This document shows, piece after piece, positions 45,987 through 57,600 of a stretch of 64,000 nt of DNA. Within the stretch, counting starts at the first letter, position 1; every line of letters starts with the position of its first letter. The notes beneath the pieces are model-generated. The model searched no databases and was not told the origin of the DNA. It worked only from the letters and a program-made list of their open reading frames with translations. Source of the DNA: Quercus robur (lineage: Eukaryota > Streptophyta > Magnoliopsida > Fagales > Fagaceae); contig NC_065536.1 in assembly GCF_932294415.1 (NCBI RefSeq), positions 186,001 to 250,000 on the forward strand, in the 5' to 3' direction. The position numbers were made by a program, and so were the translations under genes.

Positions 45987-47803
45987 CAAGGTTGTGAAAC
46001 CCAACCGGACCGTACAGTCCGACCAGATTAACCAAAAACCGTTCATCAATACAGGTTTTTAACTCTCAAGAATCGGCCTATATAAGAAAAGCAGTGAACC
46101 ATACAAACCGCAGTCAAACCTCCCAAGTTTGAAAACCGTTGACGGTTCTTGCGGTTCAGATCTGAATTTTATTTTTGGAACTTATCACCATTGTTGATGC
46201 TTCAAACTGCCATGTGATGCTATTAAACTTTTAAATTGCATCGCCTCTCTTCTTCTTTTCTATCTCACTCGTGCTTTCACTCTAATTTTCTGTGTTTTTT
46301 TGCCTTTTTGCCGTTTCAGTTTCTATGTCTGGACTGAGAACTTTAGAGTTGCTTTGCAAACGATGGAGACGATGAAGTAATAATGCTTGGCTGTCATCTA
46401 CTTACTGACCAACCACTTTATTCTTGGGCTCTGTTTTGTAAGGCTATTATTTAATGAGTAGACTTCTAGCTTCTTCTTTTTAAGTGCTTTATCCATAGTT
46501 GTCAGTATCGTACGATACGCGATACGTATCGTACGATACGTATCGTATCATGTATAAAAAGTTTCGTATCGTATTGGCGTATCGTAAGTGTTCATGAATC
46601 ATACGATACAGTGTGTATATCGTATGAATCGTATCGTATCGTACGATACATAGACAAATACTTTAAAATAAGATTTTTTGTTAAAATTTGTACTTTTATT
46701 TGAATCTAACAAGTTGTTTGGCTTGTTTTTAACATAAAATTATTAGTTTACTTAATTTAGCCAACTAAAATAACATATTCATAAGTTTTTTTTCCTCTCT
46801 CTCCTACAATTGGACTACACATTACACACTTACCCTTCACTTTAATATTTATAAATTTATTTTATATACTATGAATAAAATATTAATTGACAACATAAAT
46901 TTTTATTTTTATCGTTATTCTTATAAGTCCAAGAAACTAGAATGCCAAAAAAAAATTTTATAAAATTTTTATAAAATAAAAAGAACAAGAAAAGATAGTA
47001 GATGTTAATGACGAATTATGATGAAGAAAATTTTAATGAAGAAATAAGTTTGCAAAATTATAAACATGATGATAGAATTGACTTAGATGAGGTTGATTAG
47101 GCAATATGATGAAAATAAATTATTATTTTTGGGTTATTTGTGATATATTATCACTTTTGAATTTAAGTAATTTGAATGTGTATGTTATAAACACATGCTA
47201 GTTTGATTTATTTAGTTAGCTTATTAAATATTATTACATAAGTGATGAAAATATTAGTCATTAGTTGAATATATTCAAAATTTATAATGAATATACCTTT
47301 ATATATGTATATTTATGATTTTTTATAGATTTTATTAAGTGTTTATGTATCTTACGATACACGATACGATACGATACATGTTACGAAAAAATTAAAAATC
47401 GATTCGTGATACGATTCACGTTTTGACAACTATAGCTTTATCTTTTTTGTTTTCCACTTTTAAATTTCATTGGAAAGTTGACCGTTCAAATGGGCTTGGT
47501 TTAATTTGTGCCTAAGGCATGGGCTTAATTTAGACGTAGGTTTCATAAAATATATATATATATATATATAATTTATTTATATAAAATTACGTTTTTGGTA
47601 CCTAAATCTTTTCTTATTTTAGTCAAATTTTCTATTATTTCTAATTTAAATATTTATTTATTTATTTATTTATTTATTAAATAATTATTAAATTAAATAT
47701 GACGTCATCACGATTCGACTCCAGTTCGACCTCGGTTTGACCTCAAAAACTTTGAACCTCTCCCTTTTACGGTTCAATAAACGATCCGAGTTTGAAAACC
47801 TTG
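45987..47803. mobile_element. Outer hAT-like element with perfect 8-bp TSD
   Basis: The element starts CAAGGTTGTGAAAC and ends GTTTGAAAACCTTG, an inverted repeat with few mismatches. GTCAATAC flanks it at 45979-45986 and 47804-47811, a perfect 8-bp target-site duplication diagnostic of the hAT superfamily. Excluding the insertion at 46494-47434, it is about 870 bp and has no transposase ORF. Subterminal words such as GGACCG, CGGTTCA and GTTTGA recur near both ends. Confidence 0.8.
46494..47434. mobile_element. Inner hAT element with GTATCGTACGATAC arrays
   Basis: The element starts CATAGTTGTCA and ends TGACAACTATA, an 11-bp inverted repeat with the last base changed. It is flanked by GCTTTATC at 46486-46493 and 47435-47442, a perfect 8-bp target-site duplication. 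The left end carries a dense array of ATCGTACGAT-type palindromes (46506-46650), and the right end a shorter one (47350-47385). The centre is AT-rich and non-coding, so it is non-autonomous. Confidence 0.85.
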
Positions 47804-48517
47804 GTCAATACCCTTGAGGTTTAGGCTAATACTAGTCAGGTCCAAGACATTTCAAAACTAACCAACTTGGTCCCTAAACCATTACTCATTTTTCTTCTCT
47901 CTGTCATGGTGATTAGGGACCAAGTTTGTCAGTTTTGAAATGTCTTGGTCCTTTATGGCATTAGCCCAAATCTCAAGGATGTTAATTGAATTTTACTTTA
48001 GAAAAAATATATATATAAATTAAATGTTGCAACCAAATAGTTGTTTTACAAAACCATTTATCTCCCCCAAATTCAGTTTTTACAAAACCAAATTATGTTT
48101 ATTAAATTTCTTTTGAATTCGGCTCTTTTTATACCGATTTTTCTCTCACCTAATTTCTCTCCAAAATTATCAAGCCAAATAACTCCTAAATTGCATAAAA
48201 GGGTGGCACACAAAGAGACGGACGAGAAAGTATAGTATTTCAACCACTATATTTTACCGATATTGTCAATTTGGTTTCTATTATAGACTTACTAATGAAA
48301 ATTGACTACAAGTTAAAAATAACATAAATCAAATTAACTGCAAACAAAATATTTTAAAGGGACCAAATTAGTGACCCAAAACGTAGAACTCAAATGGTAT
48401 TTTTCCCAAAAGCATAATGGCCTACCCTTGTTTATTAGACCTTTCCCGAAGATGCGTGCGCGTGTATGCTCATAATCAATATCAATAGAAGCCTTCAAAC
48501 ATCAAACTGAAACTCAA

Positions 48518-49444
48518 ATGGCATTGTCACTAGCATTCAAATTGAGATCATCTCATTCTCATTCTCAGGTCGCCTCTCTCCTCTTATCTTTTATCCATTC
48601 CTTGGCTCCACGCCTACCGCAAGCTCGTAACAACACAAGCATTTTTCTAAGAGCAACGCTTCCAAATCCAAACCCAATATCTATAACATTTTCTTCTTCC
48701 ATTGACAGACATATAAGGTTGTTTACCTCCGAACCCACCAGTACCAGCAGCAAGATCAACACCAAGGTTAACTTCTCTTTGCCCGATTCAGATGATGATG
48801 AGGACAACAGCAAGGAAGAAATCATCGACAAAAACAGCAAGCCTCCACCACCTTACGACCCTTTCAACAAGAAACCAATCATAGAGGAGCCAAATGACCC
48901 TAAAGACTTGCAAGAAATCTTCCACAACATGAGGACCAAAGACGGTCTCTTCAACAATGCAGTCAAGATGTTCGACGCTTTGTCCAAAGACGGACTCACC
49001 CACGAAGCCTTAGAACTCTTCTCCCAAATCAAGGACAAGGGTCACATGCCCGGCGTGGTGGCCCACACTGCCATCATCGAGGCTTACGCCAATGCGGGCC
49101 AGCCCAAGGAGTGTCTGAAGGTGTACTTGCGCATGCTCGCTTCTGGGGTGGCCCCTAATGCCTACACTTACACCGTTCTTATCAAAGGACTTGCTAAGAA
49201 TGCTAACTACATAGGGGATGCAAAGAAGTACGTGATGGAAATGATGGGCAAAGGAATGAGACCCAATGCCGGGACCTACACCGCTGTCTTTGAGGCTTTG
49301 GCTAAGGAGCAGAAGGTGGACGAGGCCAGGGAGTTTGTGGAGCAAATGAAGAGTAAGGGATTCGTACCCAATGAGGCAGCTGTGAGGGAGGTTCTTAATA
49401 ACAAGCGGGGACAGGTTGTCATCAACGTTCTCTTTGGCAAGTAG
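48518..49444 (+). CDS. PPR protein, P-type, probably organellar (At4g38150-like)
   Basis: Intronless gene for a 308-residue pentatricopeptide repeat protein. The first ~70 residues are rich in Ser, Leu and Arg and lack acids, like a mitochondrial targeting peptide. An acidic linker (SDDDEDNSKEE, 91-101) and a proline patch follow. Three clear 35-residue P-type PPR motifs lie at about 179-213 (VVAHTAIIEAY), 215-250 (AYTYTVLIKGL) and 251-285 (AGTYTAVFEAL), with a weaker helical pair before them at about 144-178. PPR proteins bind organelle RNA. Length and layout match Arabidopsis At4g38150, a short PPR protein annotated as mitochondrial. The start is the first in-frame ATG and gives the expected targeting peptide. 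The gene looks intact. Confidence 0.93.
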   Translation: MALSLAFKLRSSHSHSQVASLLLSFIHSLAPRLPQARNNTSIFLRATLPNPNPISITFSSSIDRHIRLFTSEPTSTSSKINTKVNFSLPDSDDDEDNSKEEIIDKNSKPPPPYDPFNKKPIIEEPNDPKDLQEIFHNMRTKDGLFNNAVKMFDALSKDGLTHEALELFSQIKDKGHMPGVVAHTAIIEAYANAGQPKECLKVYLRMLASGVAPNAYTYTVLIKGLAKNANYIGDAKKYVMEMMGKGMRPNAGTYTAVFEALAKEQKVDEAREFVEQMKSKGFVPNEAAVREVLNNKRGQVVINVLFGK

Positions 49445-49629
49445 AAACTAGAAACTAAATTTCTTTTTTTTTTTCTTCTTTTGCTTTTTCCCGTTCTTGG
49501 ACCATGTACTTGTAACCTGTGTTTTTGGACATGAGAAAGTAGTTTGCGCATCACCTTTGATTAAGTCTTGGTTGGTGGGGATGGTGTAGAAGTAGAACTG
49601 GTGCTATGTTTTTTTCCAGTCCAGAACTT

Positions 49630-49676
49630 TTTTTTTTTTTTTTTTTGAGAAACCTCCCTTCTCAGGAAGGGAGAAT
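49630..49676 (-). mobile_element. Tiny LINE 3'-end insertion with 12-bp TSD
   Basis: AGTCCAGAACTT occurs at 49618-49629 and 49677-49688 as a perfect 12-bp duplication. Between them are a T run and GAGAAACCTCCC, then CTTCTCAGGAAGGGAG. The T run followed by GAGAAACC matches the 3' end of the LINE at 4689-5611. This is a LINE insertion cut to about 30 bp plus poly(A), in the 3' flank or UTR of the PPR gene. Confidence 0.75.
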
Positions 49677-49688
49677 AGTCCAGAACTT

Positions 49689-50361
49689 AGATAAAGCTTA
49701 TTGTGCTCTTTTTTGTTGGTTCATAAGTAATTACCTATAGTCATCTTCTTCCTCTGCTCTTCTTGTACTAGTAGTAGTAGCAGCAGCAGCAGCAATGATA
49801 CCGATAGAAGTAATAAATAATTGTAACAATAATTATAGAAATTGCTGGGGAAACAATGTTGGCAAAATATGGATAGAAACCAGCAGTTGGCTAGAGGAAG
49901 TCATGAGAGGGATACTGCAAGTAAGGACGTTTGTCTTTTATGGTTTCCAGTTGTTTGGAACGATGATTAAATAACTGGTTAATGAGTATACCGGATTGTC
50001 CTGTGAAATCTTTCCCTGTTTTGATGGATGGTGAACTTATAATGAATTTTTATCAAATTTTAGATATGGCCAAATCCACAAAAAGAGTACCACATCCATT
50101 GATTTAAAATCAAAATAATTTGCGTGTTGCTTCAATAACATCTAAAAATAGATGCCTCCATTAAAAATACTATGAGGTGCCAATCAGTGAGCTGCAAAGC
50201 TCCTAGAATCAAATTCTCTTAATTACAAGAATTGTTCTTTTCTTTTCTCTTCCCCCCGCCAAATTTTTTCTGATAAGTTAACTACAAAAAATCTCTCAAA
50301 GATAACTGAAATTTTATCATCAGCCCAACTAGTTAATTCTTTTTAAGTCCTAGAATTAGTC
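49689..50361. other. Intergenic, trinucleotide repeat
   Basis: A TAG/CAG trinucleotide stretch lies at about 49769-49796. Otherwise AT-rich, nothing recognised. Confidence 0.4.
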
Positions 50362-50369
50362 AGTAAAGC

Positions 50370-50875
50370 TTAAGGGTGTTCACTAAACTGCACTAAAACT
50401 ACTCGCAAAAAGGTATAATCGTACTGCACCACAAGTAACAGTGAACCACACCGCACCGCATGAGGCAATATAGTTTGCAATTTTATAATAAGAAAATTGC
50501 ACAAATCGCATCCCACCCTCTCTATATATTAATATATTATTAATAGTTTAATAACCCTAGTTTTCAAAAAATAAATAAATAGGAAAGTCAGCCAAAAAAA
50601 AAAAAAAAATTAGCTCAATAATTTCAAACTCAGCCCAAACCAGAGGAAAAAATCAGTTTTAAACTAAACAAGAAAAGCCCAAAATTTGAAAAATATTATG
50701 GCTTCCAATCGCATCTTATACACCGCATCACACATGTAACTGCAAAAATGAGGTACAATGCAGTTATGGTTTGGCTAAACTCTAAACTACACCGCACCGC
50801 ACATGTAGCTGCAAAAATGAGGTGCAATGTAATGCTAAAAATAATCCAAAACCGCACCACACAGCGAACGCTCCT
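50370..50875. mobile_element. hAT-like MITE with CCGCACCGCA words
   Basis: AGTAAAGC flanks it at 50362-50369 and 50876-50883, a perfect 8-bp target-site duplication. The left end TTAAGGGTGTTCACT and the reverse complement of the right end, AGGAGCGTTCGCT, are diverged inverted repeats. Subterminal CACACCGCACCGCA and ACCGCACCACAC words recur near both ends. No transposase is encoded. Confidence 0.7.
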
Positions 50876-51414
50876 AGTAAAGCCTATAAGCAACTTTCGC
50901 CTTTGCTTGTTCTCCAAAAAAAAAAAAAAATTCACCTTCACCGTTTCACCTTTTTGGTATGTTTGGTTGGATGTAAAAAAAGGGGAGAGCATCTTCCATT
51001 ATTTGTTGTGATATGTTATTTCTTTTTGCTAGTATTACTTTTCCCACTCCTGTTACTGACATAAATATTTTCTTATAGAGAGCACATACTCCTCACATAG
51101 ATGATTTGTTAAAGGAAAATGCAAAGCCGCTAAAAAAAAAACAATAAATAAATGTCATGATCACTTTTTTGTGATTGTTGACACATTAATTTAGTAAAAG
51201 TGATATAATAAAATTTGTAATATCTTTAGCATCCTTCTTTGTCAACTTTTAAACACAGGTGATATTCAAATAATGCAGAACACAACAAAAGAAATCTCTA
51301 TTCTTGGTAAATGTCATCAGTGCCAAGAGATTGAATAAAGATATAAGTTTTACACATATCTAGCAAAAATTTAAAAAGGAACAAAATCTTAAAACAGAAT
51401 GACCGAAAACACTA

Positions 51415-51440
51415 CATGAGAGAGAGAGAGAGAGAGAGCA
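51415..51440. repeat. GA dinucleotide run in the RH3 3' UTR
   Basis: A GA microsatellite about 165 bp past the RH3 stop on the minus strand, so probably a CT run in the 3' UTR. Confidence 0.7.
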
Positions 51441-51603
51441 GTACAAAGTCGATTCCTATAACTTTTAGTAGCATCTATCAATCTCTAAGGACCTATCGAA
51501 CATACCATGTAAAGAAATTATCCAAAACAATTCCAAGCAGCAGCAGCAGCTTCTGAGTTCCGGCCCACTTAAGGAAAAAAACCCGATGTAGGCTTGGGCA
51601 AAA

Positions 51604-54600
51604 CTAATAGTCTTGCTTGCTTGGGCATTCTGATGCCCTGTGCCCAGACCGGCCACAATTAAAACACGAACCTCCAAAGCTTCTGCAATGTGCATTCCAA
51701 TGTGTAGTGAGTTTTAGAGAGATTTGAACGCTCAAGGATGGACAAACAATGAAACAACTATGACCTTGTATGACCATAACTTAAATGCAAAAATTCGATG
51801 GTAAAAACAAAACCCAAAAACAAAGTCGAAGAGGCAATATTGGGTCTTAGCAGGAAATAAGATAATCAATAGCTAACTCAATAACTGTAGACTGTCACCC
51901 CATTTGAGTCAATGGCGCTTTCATTTAGGTGAAAATTTCTGATTTAAATATTTGTATCACCCACGTTTTTGGAGAAATAAGTCCAAAACAGTTAAGAGGT
52001 GGGAAGAATACTTTTGAGAAAGAAGGTCCTTCAGAAATAAACAGAACACCAAACTGGTCAACAAAAGACAAAAATGCAGGCATTATTTTGCTGCCTCAGA
52101 TATGTAGAGGATGTAAACATGCAACAGTAACTTGTATACTTGGGGAAAAAAAAAAAAAAAACAAGAAATCTTCTGTCCTATATATTATTTTATTCAAACA
52201 ATAGGACCTTCACTAAATGTTCCTTCTGTTTCCTTCCAACCCCAACCATCCCTCCCACCACTACAGAAATCAATTGCAAATTACTTAAAAAAAAGTTTCT
52301 TCTTAGCACTTTTAATGCCAATTACTTGTGAGTTTCAAAAACTAAAAATATGTTCTTTTAGGAATTCACAAAAAGAGAGAAATTTTAAAAGAGATATACC
52401 TGTCCCGGGATGATGACCTGTTAGTGTTTGATCGTCTACCTCCAATTAGCCAATCATCCCCACTGCTTTTTGAATTTCGTGACCAGCTGTTGTCAGATCT
52501 AAAACTCCGACTACTACTCTTAAATAAACCATCATCACTATCAGAGCCTCGGCCACTGCCCCGTCCCCGTGATGTTCTAAAACCTCCCCTATCTCGAGAT
52601 CCTCGTCTATTATTCCGATCCCTACTAGAAAACCTGCCATAGGAATCACTTGCAGGCCCATCATCTTGCAGAGCAGGCAACTGTCCCAAAAAATAATCAT
52701 TTCTGTGTCAGTAGTTCAATGCAGGGATTCATACCCAAAGATAGAGACAGACCAGAAAACATAAATACATAGGACAACTTCAAATGAATCAAATAATAGA
52801 CAGCAGAAGCAACATATGTCACCAGGCAAACGCAACTATAATGACAAAAGGACCAAATCAATAATCAACCTTGGTGATCTTGGAGAGTGTGTTTCCAAGT
52901 GGTGTTTGCCTATTCAGTAACTCCTTTGCAATTTCCTCTGGAAGATCAAAAACTGCTCCTTGAACCTGACATTAGCAACATCAGTAATGAGACAATGACC
53001 CATACTGCAAAAGGCAAAGCATCAACAAAGAGAAACTATAACAAAAAAGGCAAAGCACATTGTAGACACAAACCCTTTCATCTGCAATTATATAAATCTT
53101 TCCAACTTCATCAGCAGCTGCTGGATAAACATCCGAAAGAAAGCCAGTGACGGATCTAGCAGACAGGTATCTACTAGAATAAGCTGGATCTCGAGTCAGT
53201 TGCAATGTAACCCATCCCTACAATACAAGGATCGAGTTCAAATGAAATAATCAGAACCCAATAGAAGGCTGCAAATAACAACATAAAATTTTTAAGGCCA
53301 ATAAAAAGAAGAATACACAAGGATATGATTAAGCTTTTGCATCATACATGTTTTCAAAGATAAAATTTATAAGTTCAGAATTTCCATAGATGCTGGCATT
53401 ATGAAACTTCTAATATTGCTTGCAATGGCCATGAGACAAGGGTTATCGGCATTAAAGGATTGAGCTGATTGCACTAAAAATAAATTTTTTGTACTTTCTT
53501 TGCAAGGATGTCTTTGCAACCAAACAAAAAGGCACTATTTCCTTTGCATACAGTTGGTTGAGTAAATCATTATCTGATGGCAGAATGAACCATCTACATT
53601 CCAATTCTCAAGTACTTTTAATTTTCTAGAGGACAAACTGCTGACAACAAACTATGAGGACTTGAAAGCTTCCAACTGAAAAAAGGCTCATGATTTAAGT
53701 GATTATTATTGATGAGAGACCATTTACAACTTGTTAACTTCAATCTGAAAATAGAAATCTCATCATTTACCTGCTCATGATTGATGAGAGATCGGGCTGA
53801 AGGAGGTCGGGAGAATCCACTCAATTGTGCTAGTGCAGCAGCAAGAGCGCCTATTCCCTTTTCTTCAATCAATTTTTGTGCAGTTGGGGTGAAAAACTCT
53901 ACAGATTCAGGATGAACTCCACTAAGAGTAGCAACTACATGCTCAGCAGATGACTCCAAAACTTCTTCAACAGCTGGTGCACTAACAAACTCAAACTTAC
54001 AGCCCACATCACGCTCAAGGGATCTGACCGTTCTCCTCTGGCTGCTAGTAAACATCAGAATGGCATTACCTTCCTTTCCTGCTCGTCCGGTACGACCAGA
54101 GCGATGCACAAAAGTCTCTGGATCATTGGGAAGTTCATAGTGAATAACCTGGAGAAAGGGTAAAAAGTGAAAACAGATTTTACAATTCATCATCAGAGCA
54201 ATATGGACCTTAATATTGGGGAGAGGTGTAAAGTGTTGCAAAGAACTTCTAATGAAAGGCAAACTCTTAAAAAGTGTAGGTGCAACATCAAATTAGAATT
54301 AGGCATGAAGAATTGCAACATGAAAAGCAAGTTGATCTCCAATGGTTGCATTCCCTTAAGTTGAAGCTCAGGAACAAATGCAGTGAAATTTTTTTATATA
54401 AGTAAAAATATAAAATAAAATAAAATAAAATTATTGAAAAAAGGGAAAAGGGATAGACACAGAAAAAAAATTCCATAGTCCTTTTCAAAGAATACAAATT
54501 ACAAAGATAGAAAATCTAAATGCAGTGAAACCTCATATTTGATTAATCTGAAGTTTGATTTCAATCTCAGGTGCAATGGAAGGAACATCATTTACTATTA

Positions 54601-57600
54601 ATTTTTATAGAAATATAATATTACATATCTTATTTTTCTTTTAAAAAATAAATAAAAATTTATTATTTTTAAGGTATTTAAAATACTAGGATGGACATGG
54701 TATCAGAATCCACAACATTAATACAAGAATTTAATTATGGATGATAAAGCAATTCCATCAACTCACTAGATCAACGTTGGGGATATCGAGTCCACGAGCT
54801 GCAACATCAGTGGCAACAAGCACCGTAAATTTCCCTTGTCGAAAACCATTTAATGTTCTCTCCCTCTGATGCTGAGATATATCTCCATGCAATGCCTCAG
54901 AAGCTATGCTATTTGTTAATGACATTGAGACTTCATCGGCATCACGTTTCGTCTGTGTGAAAACAATGGTCTTCCCACCTTTAGCATAAACCTGAAAATT
55001 AAAATATCACTCAGAGTTTTTATAAACGATATGATCCCTTTAGATTTGTAATGAAGAAAGTAACCCACAGAAATATAGTCATGATGCACCAAGATAAATT
55101 AACAATATTTTGTAATACACTAAAAAGCTAAAGACGATATTAGTATAAACAACAAAATGAGTTGCAAAATTTGCACATATATTTAAGTGAACCTATAAAT
55201 AAAAGAATACCCTCAAGTAAAAGAATCAATACTATCTATTAAAAGTTTACACAAAAGTAACATAAATATTTTAGGTTATTGGGTATCAATACACCAGATA
55301 AGAATAATGGAAATACAGATTCAAATCTACACATAAGTATGAGTGTATGATCATGTCTCTCAAAGCATTGGTATATGTCACTAGCCAGTCTCTTGTTCCT
55401 CACTGTTTCTTCAATTTGATAAAAATTATGATAAGGTGTGAAGGTTTTGCCTCAAATAGTCAAAACAAATCTATTAATGACTGCCAATCATAAAGTACAA
55501 GATAATAGAAGCCTAATGATTTACAAAAAGTATAAAGAGGGGTCCTCAGAATAGTGAATGTAACACAGACTTGTCCCTCACTGAGAAAAACAAGACTAAC
55601 ATATGACAGCCAACTCTTACTGTTATAAGATCACTAAGAATGGTCCGCTTTGAAGTTGCAGTGGCTGATAGAGCAAAGAGCTTGATCCCTTCTGCAAGCT
55701 TTTCTTCTCGATCACCAACCTATTGAGAAAAGAAAATAACAAAAACAAGATTAGAAATTTACTTCCATACAACTTTAATATTGACATTAAACATGGAGAT
55801 TTTCTATACCCTTTTTCTTCATATATAAACAATAATGAAATCTATTATCAAAGCGCAAAAAAGGGGCATAACCCTAGTACACAGGATGTATACGAGAGTA
55901 AAATCCAAAATAAACTAAAAACATTTTTACCTTAGAGCATCACCAGAGGTATGTCACATTAAACTAGTTAATACATGATGAGGAACTTGTGCCACTAGAC
56001 ATAAATCCCAGAAGTAAAAAGTCACACATGCTATTAGTAAAAGTTTTCAACTAGCACCTAAATGTATCCATAGAGAGAATGGAAGTTGAAAAAGTGACAT
56101 TGCTATCTCACAACTTGAAACTTGCATGAAGTAGTCATTGCACAAAACAATATACTTGTCCCAACAATTTCACACTCCAAAATAAGCTGTACAACATTGA
56201 CATATCTTTAACTCTAAATTGTGAAATGTTAGTGTTAGAGTAGGCATTATGTTTGAAATATTAGCGGCCCCACCCTCCCCCCCCAAAAAAAAAAAAAAAA
56301 AAAAACCCTCTCCCCCCTTCCTCAAAAAAAGAAAAAGAAATGAATTTCATAGAGTGAGAGCACAATAAACCACATCATATTTTATTTGTTTTCTCAAATT
56401 GACTAGCTGAGTAAACTGAATGAGCCAGATCAGATTATATACAATGAGGCTGGTCACTTTTTTTTTTCTCTAATATAAAATAATCATAAAGTGCTCATCC
56501 TTTCTGGCACTATAATGAAGCCGGTATGAACTTTACATGAAATAGGTAACACTGTAAATGCAAGTTTCTGTAAACAACATGAAGTGAACACCCCTTAAAA
56601 GGTGGCATTGTAGAGAGATACTAATAAGAAGAATCCCATGAGATTCTCTAAGAAAGAAAAGAAAAGAAAACCAAAATAAATAAAATTACCAAATCAATGG
56701 TCAATGGATTGTCCAAATATTTCCGTGCCAGTTTCTTCACCCAACCAGGCATAGTGGCGGAGAAAAGCATGCTCTGGCGCTTAGATGGAAGCTTTTCTAA
56801 AATAACTTCCACATCCTCCTCAAAACCAACCGCAAGCATCTGATCAGCTTCATCAAGGACCAAAAATTGAACTTCCCCTAGTTTGAGGCTGCCACCATTT
56901 ATCAGGTCAATGATTCGACCAGGAGTTCCAACAACCACATCAACTCCACGGGAAAGTGCATTCTGCTGTGTCACATAAGAAACCCCTCCATAAACACAAA
57001 CAGAATTTAAATAAGGTGCAGACTCTTTAATCTCCTTTTCGACTTGCTTTGCTAGCTCACGTGTAGGTGCAAGAACCAGAACTCTAGGAAGAGAACCAGA
57101 CCGCCTGCAAACAAATCAAGAAATACACCAAATGATAAAACAGATTTCAAAATGGTAATGTTTAATAGAAATGATATATGCGAATACCTATGAGAGCCTC
57201 TTTGTTCATCCTCTTCAGTAAGTTGTTTAATAATTGGGATCCCAAAGGCTAATGTCTTCCCAGTCCCAGTCTTTGCACGAGCAATGATATCTCGACCTTC
57301 TAGCGCAGGGACTAAAACAGCTCTCTACATGATTGAAGAAAAAACAAATTAGTATTTATCATATTGGTTTTAATACACACCCACAAACTCACACGCACAG
57401 AAAATTATTATCAGAAGAAGAGAAATAATTAATCCAGCATAAAAGATAGACATTGCGAATAAAGCAAACAAACATTTGGAAACAGCAGCTGAGCATGAAA
57501 ATTCTAAAACTTCACTTCCGAAAAAGAGAAAAACTGGAAATTTTAGAATCTTGGAAATGAAATAAGAAGTGGTGGGTTATTATGTCAAGTGCACTATAGT

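Larger units (their letters stand above)
45955..48003. mobile_element. Fold-back MITE, host of two nested hAT elements
   Basis: The left arm is split. GGTAAAATACGGTCAATAC (to 45986) continues after the insertion as GTCAATACCCTTGAGG (47804 on), through GTCCAAGACATTTCAAAAC and CTTGGTCCCTAA. The right arm (about 47929-48003) is its inverted copy: TTAGGGACCAAG, GTTTTGAAATGTCTTGGTCC, CTCAAGGATG and ATTGAATTTTAC. Without the insertion, this is a long inverted-repeat MITE of about 230 bp. Exact ends and target-site duplication are not clear. Confidence 0.65.

Noticed and set aside
46494-46650. CRISPR-like or centromeric repeat array
   Set aside because: The repeats are overlapping palindromes inside hAT ends with a TSD, without unique spacers, and this is a plant nuclear sequence.
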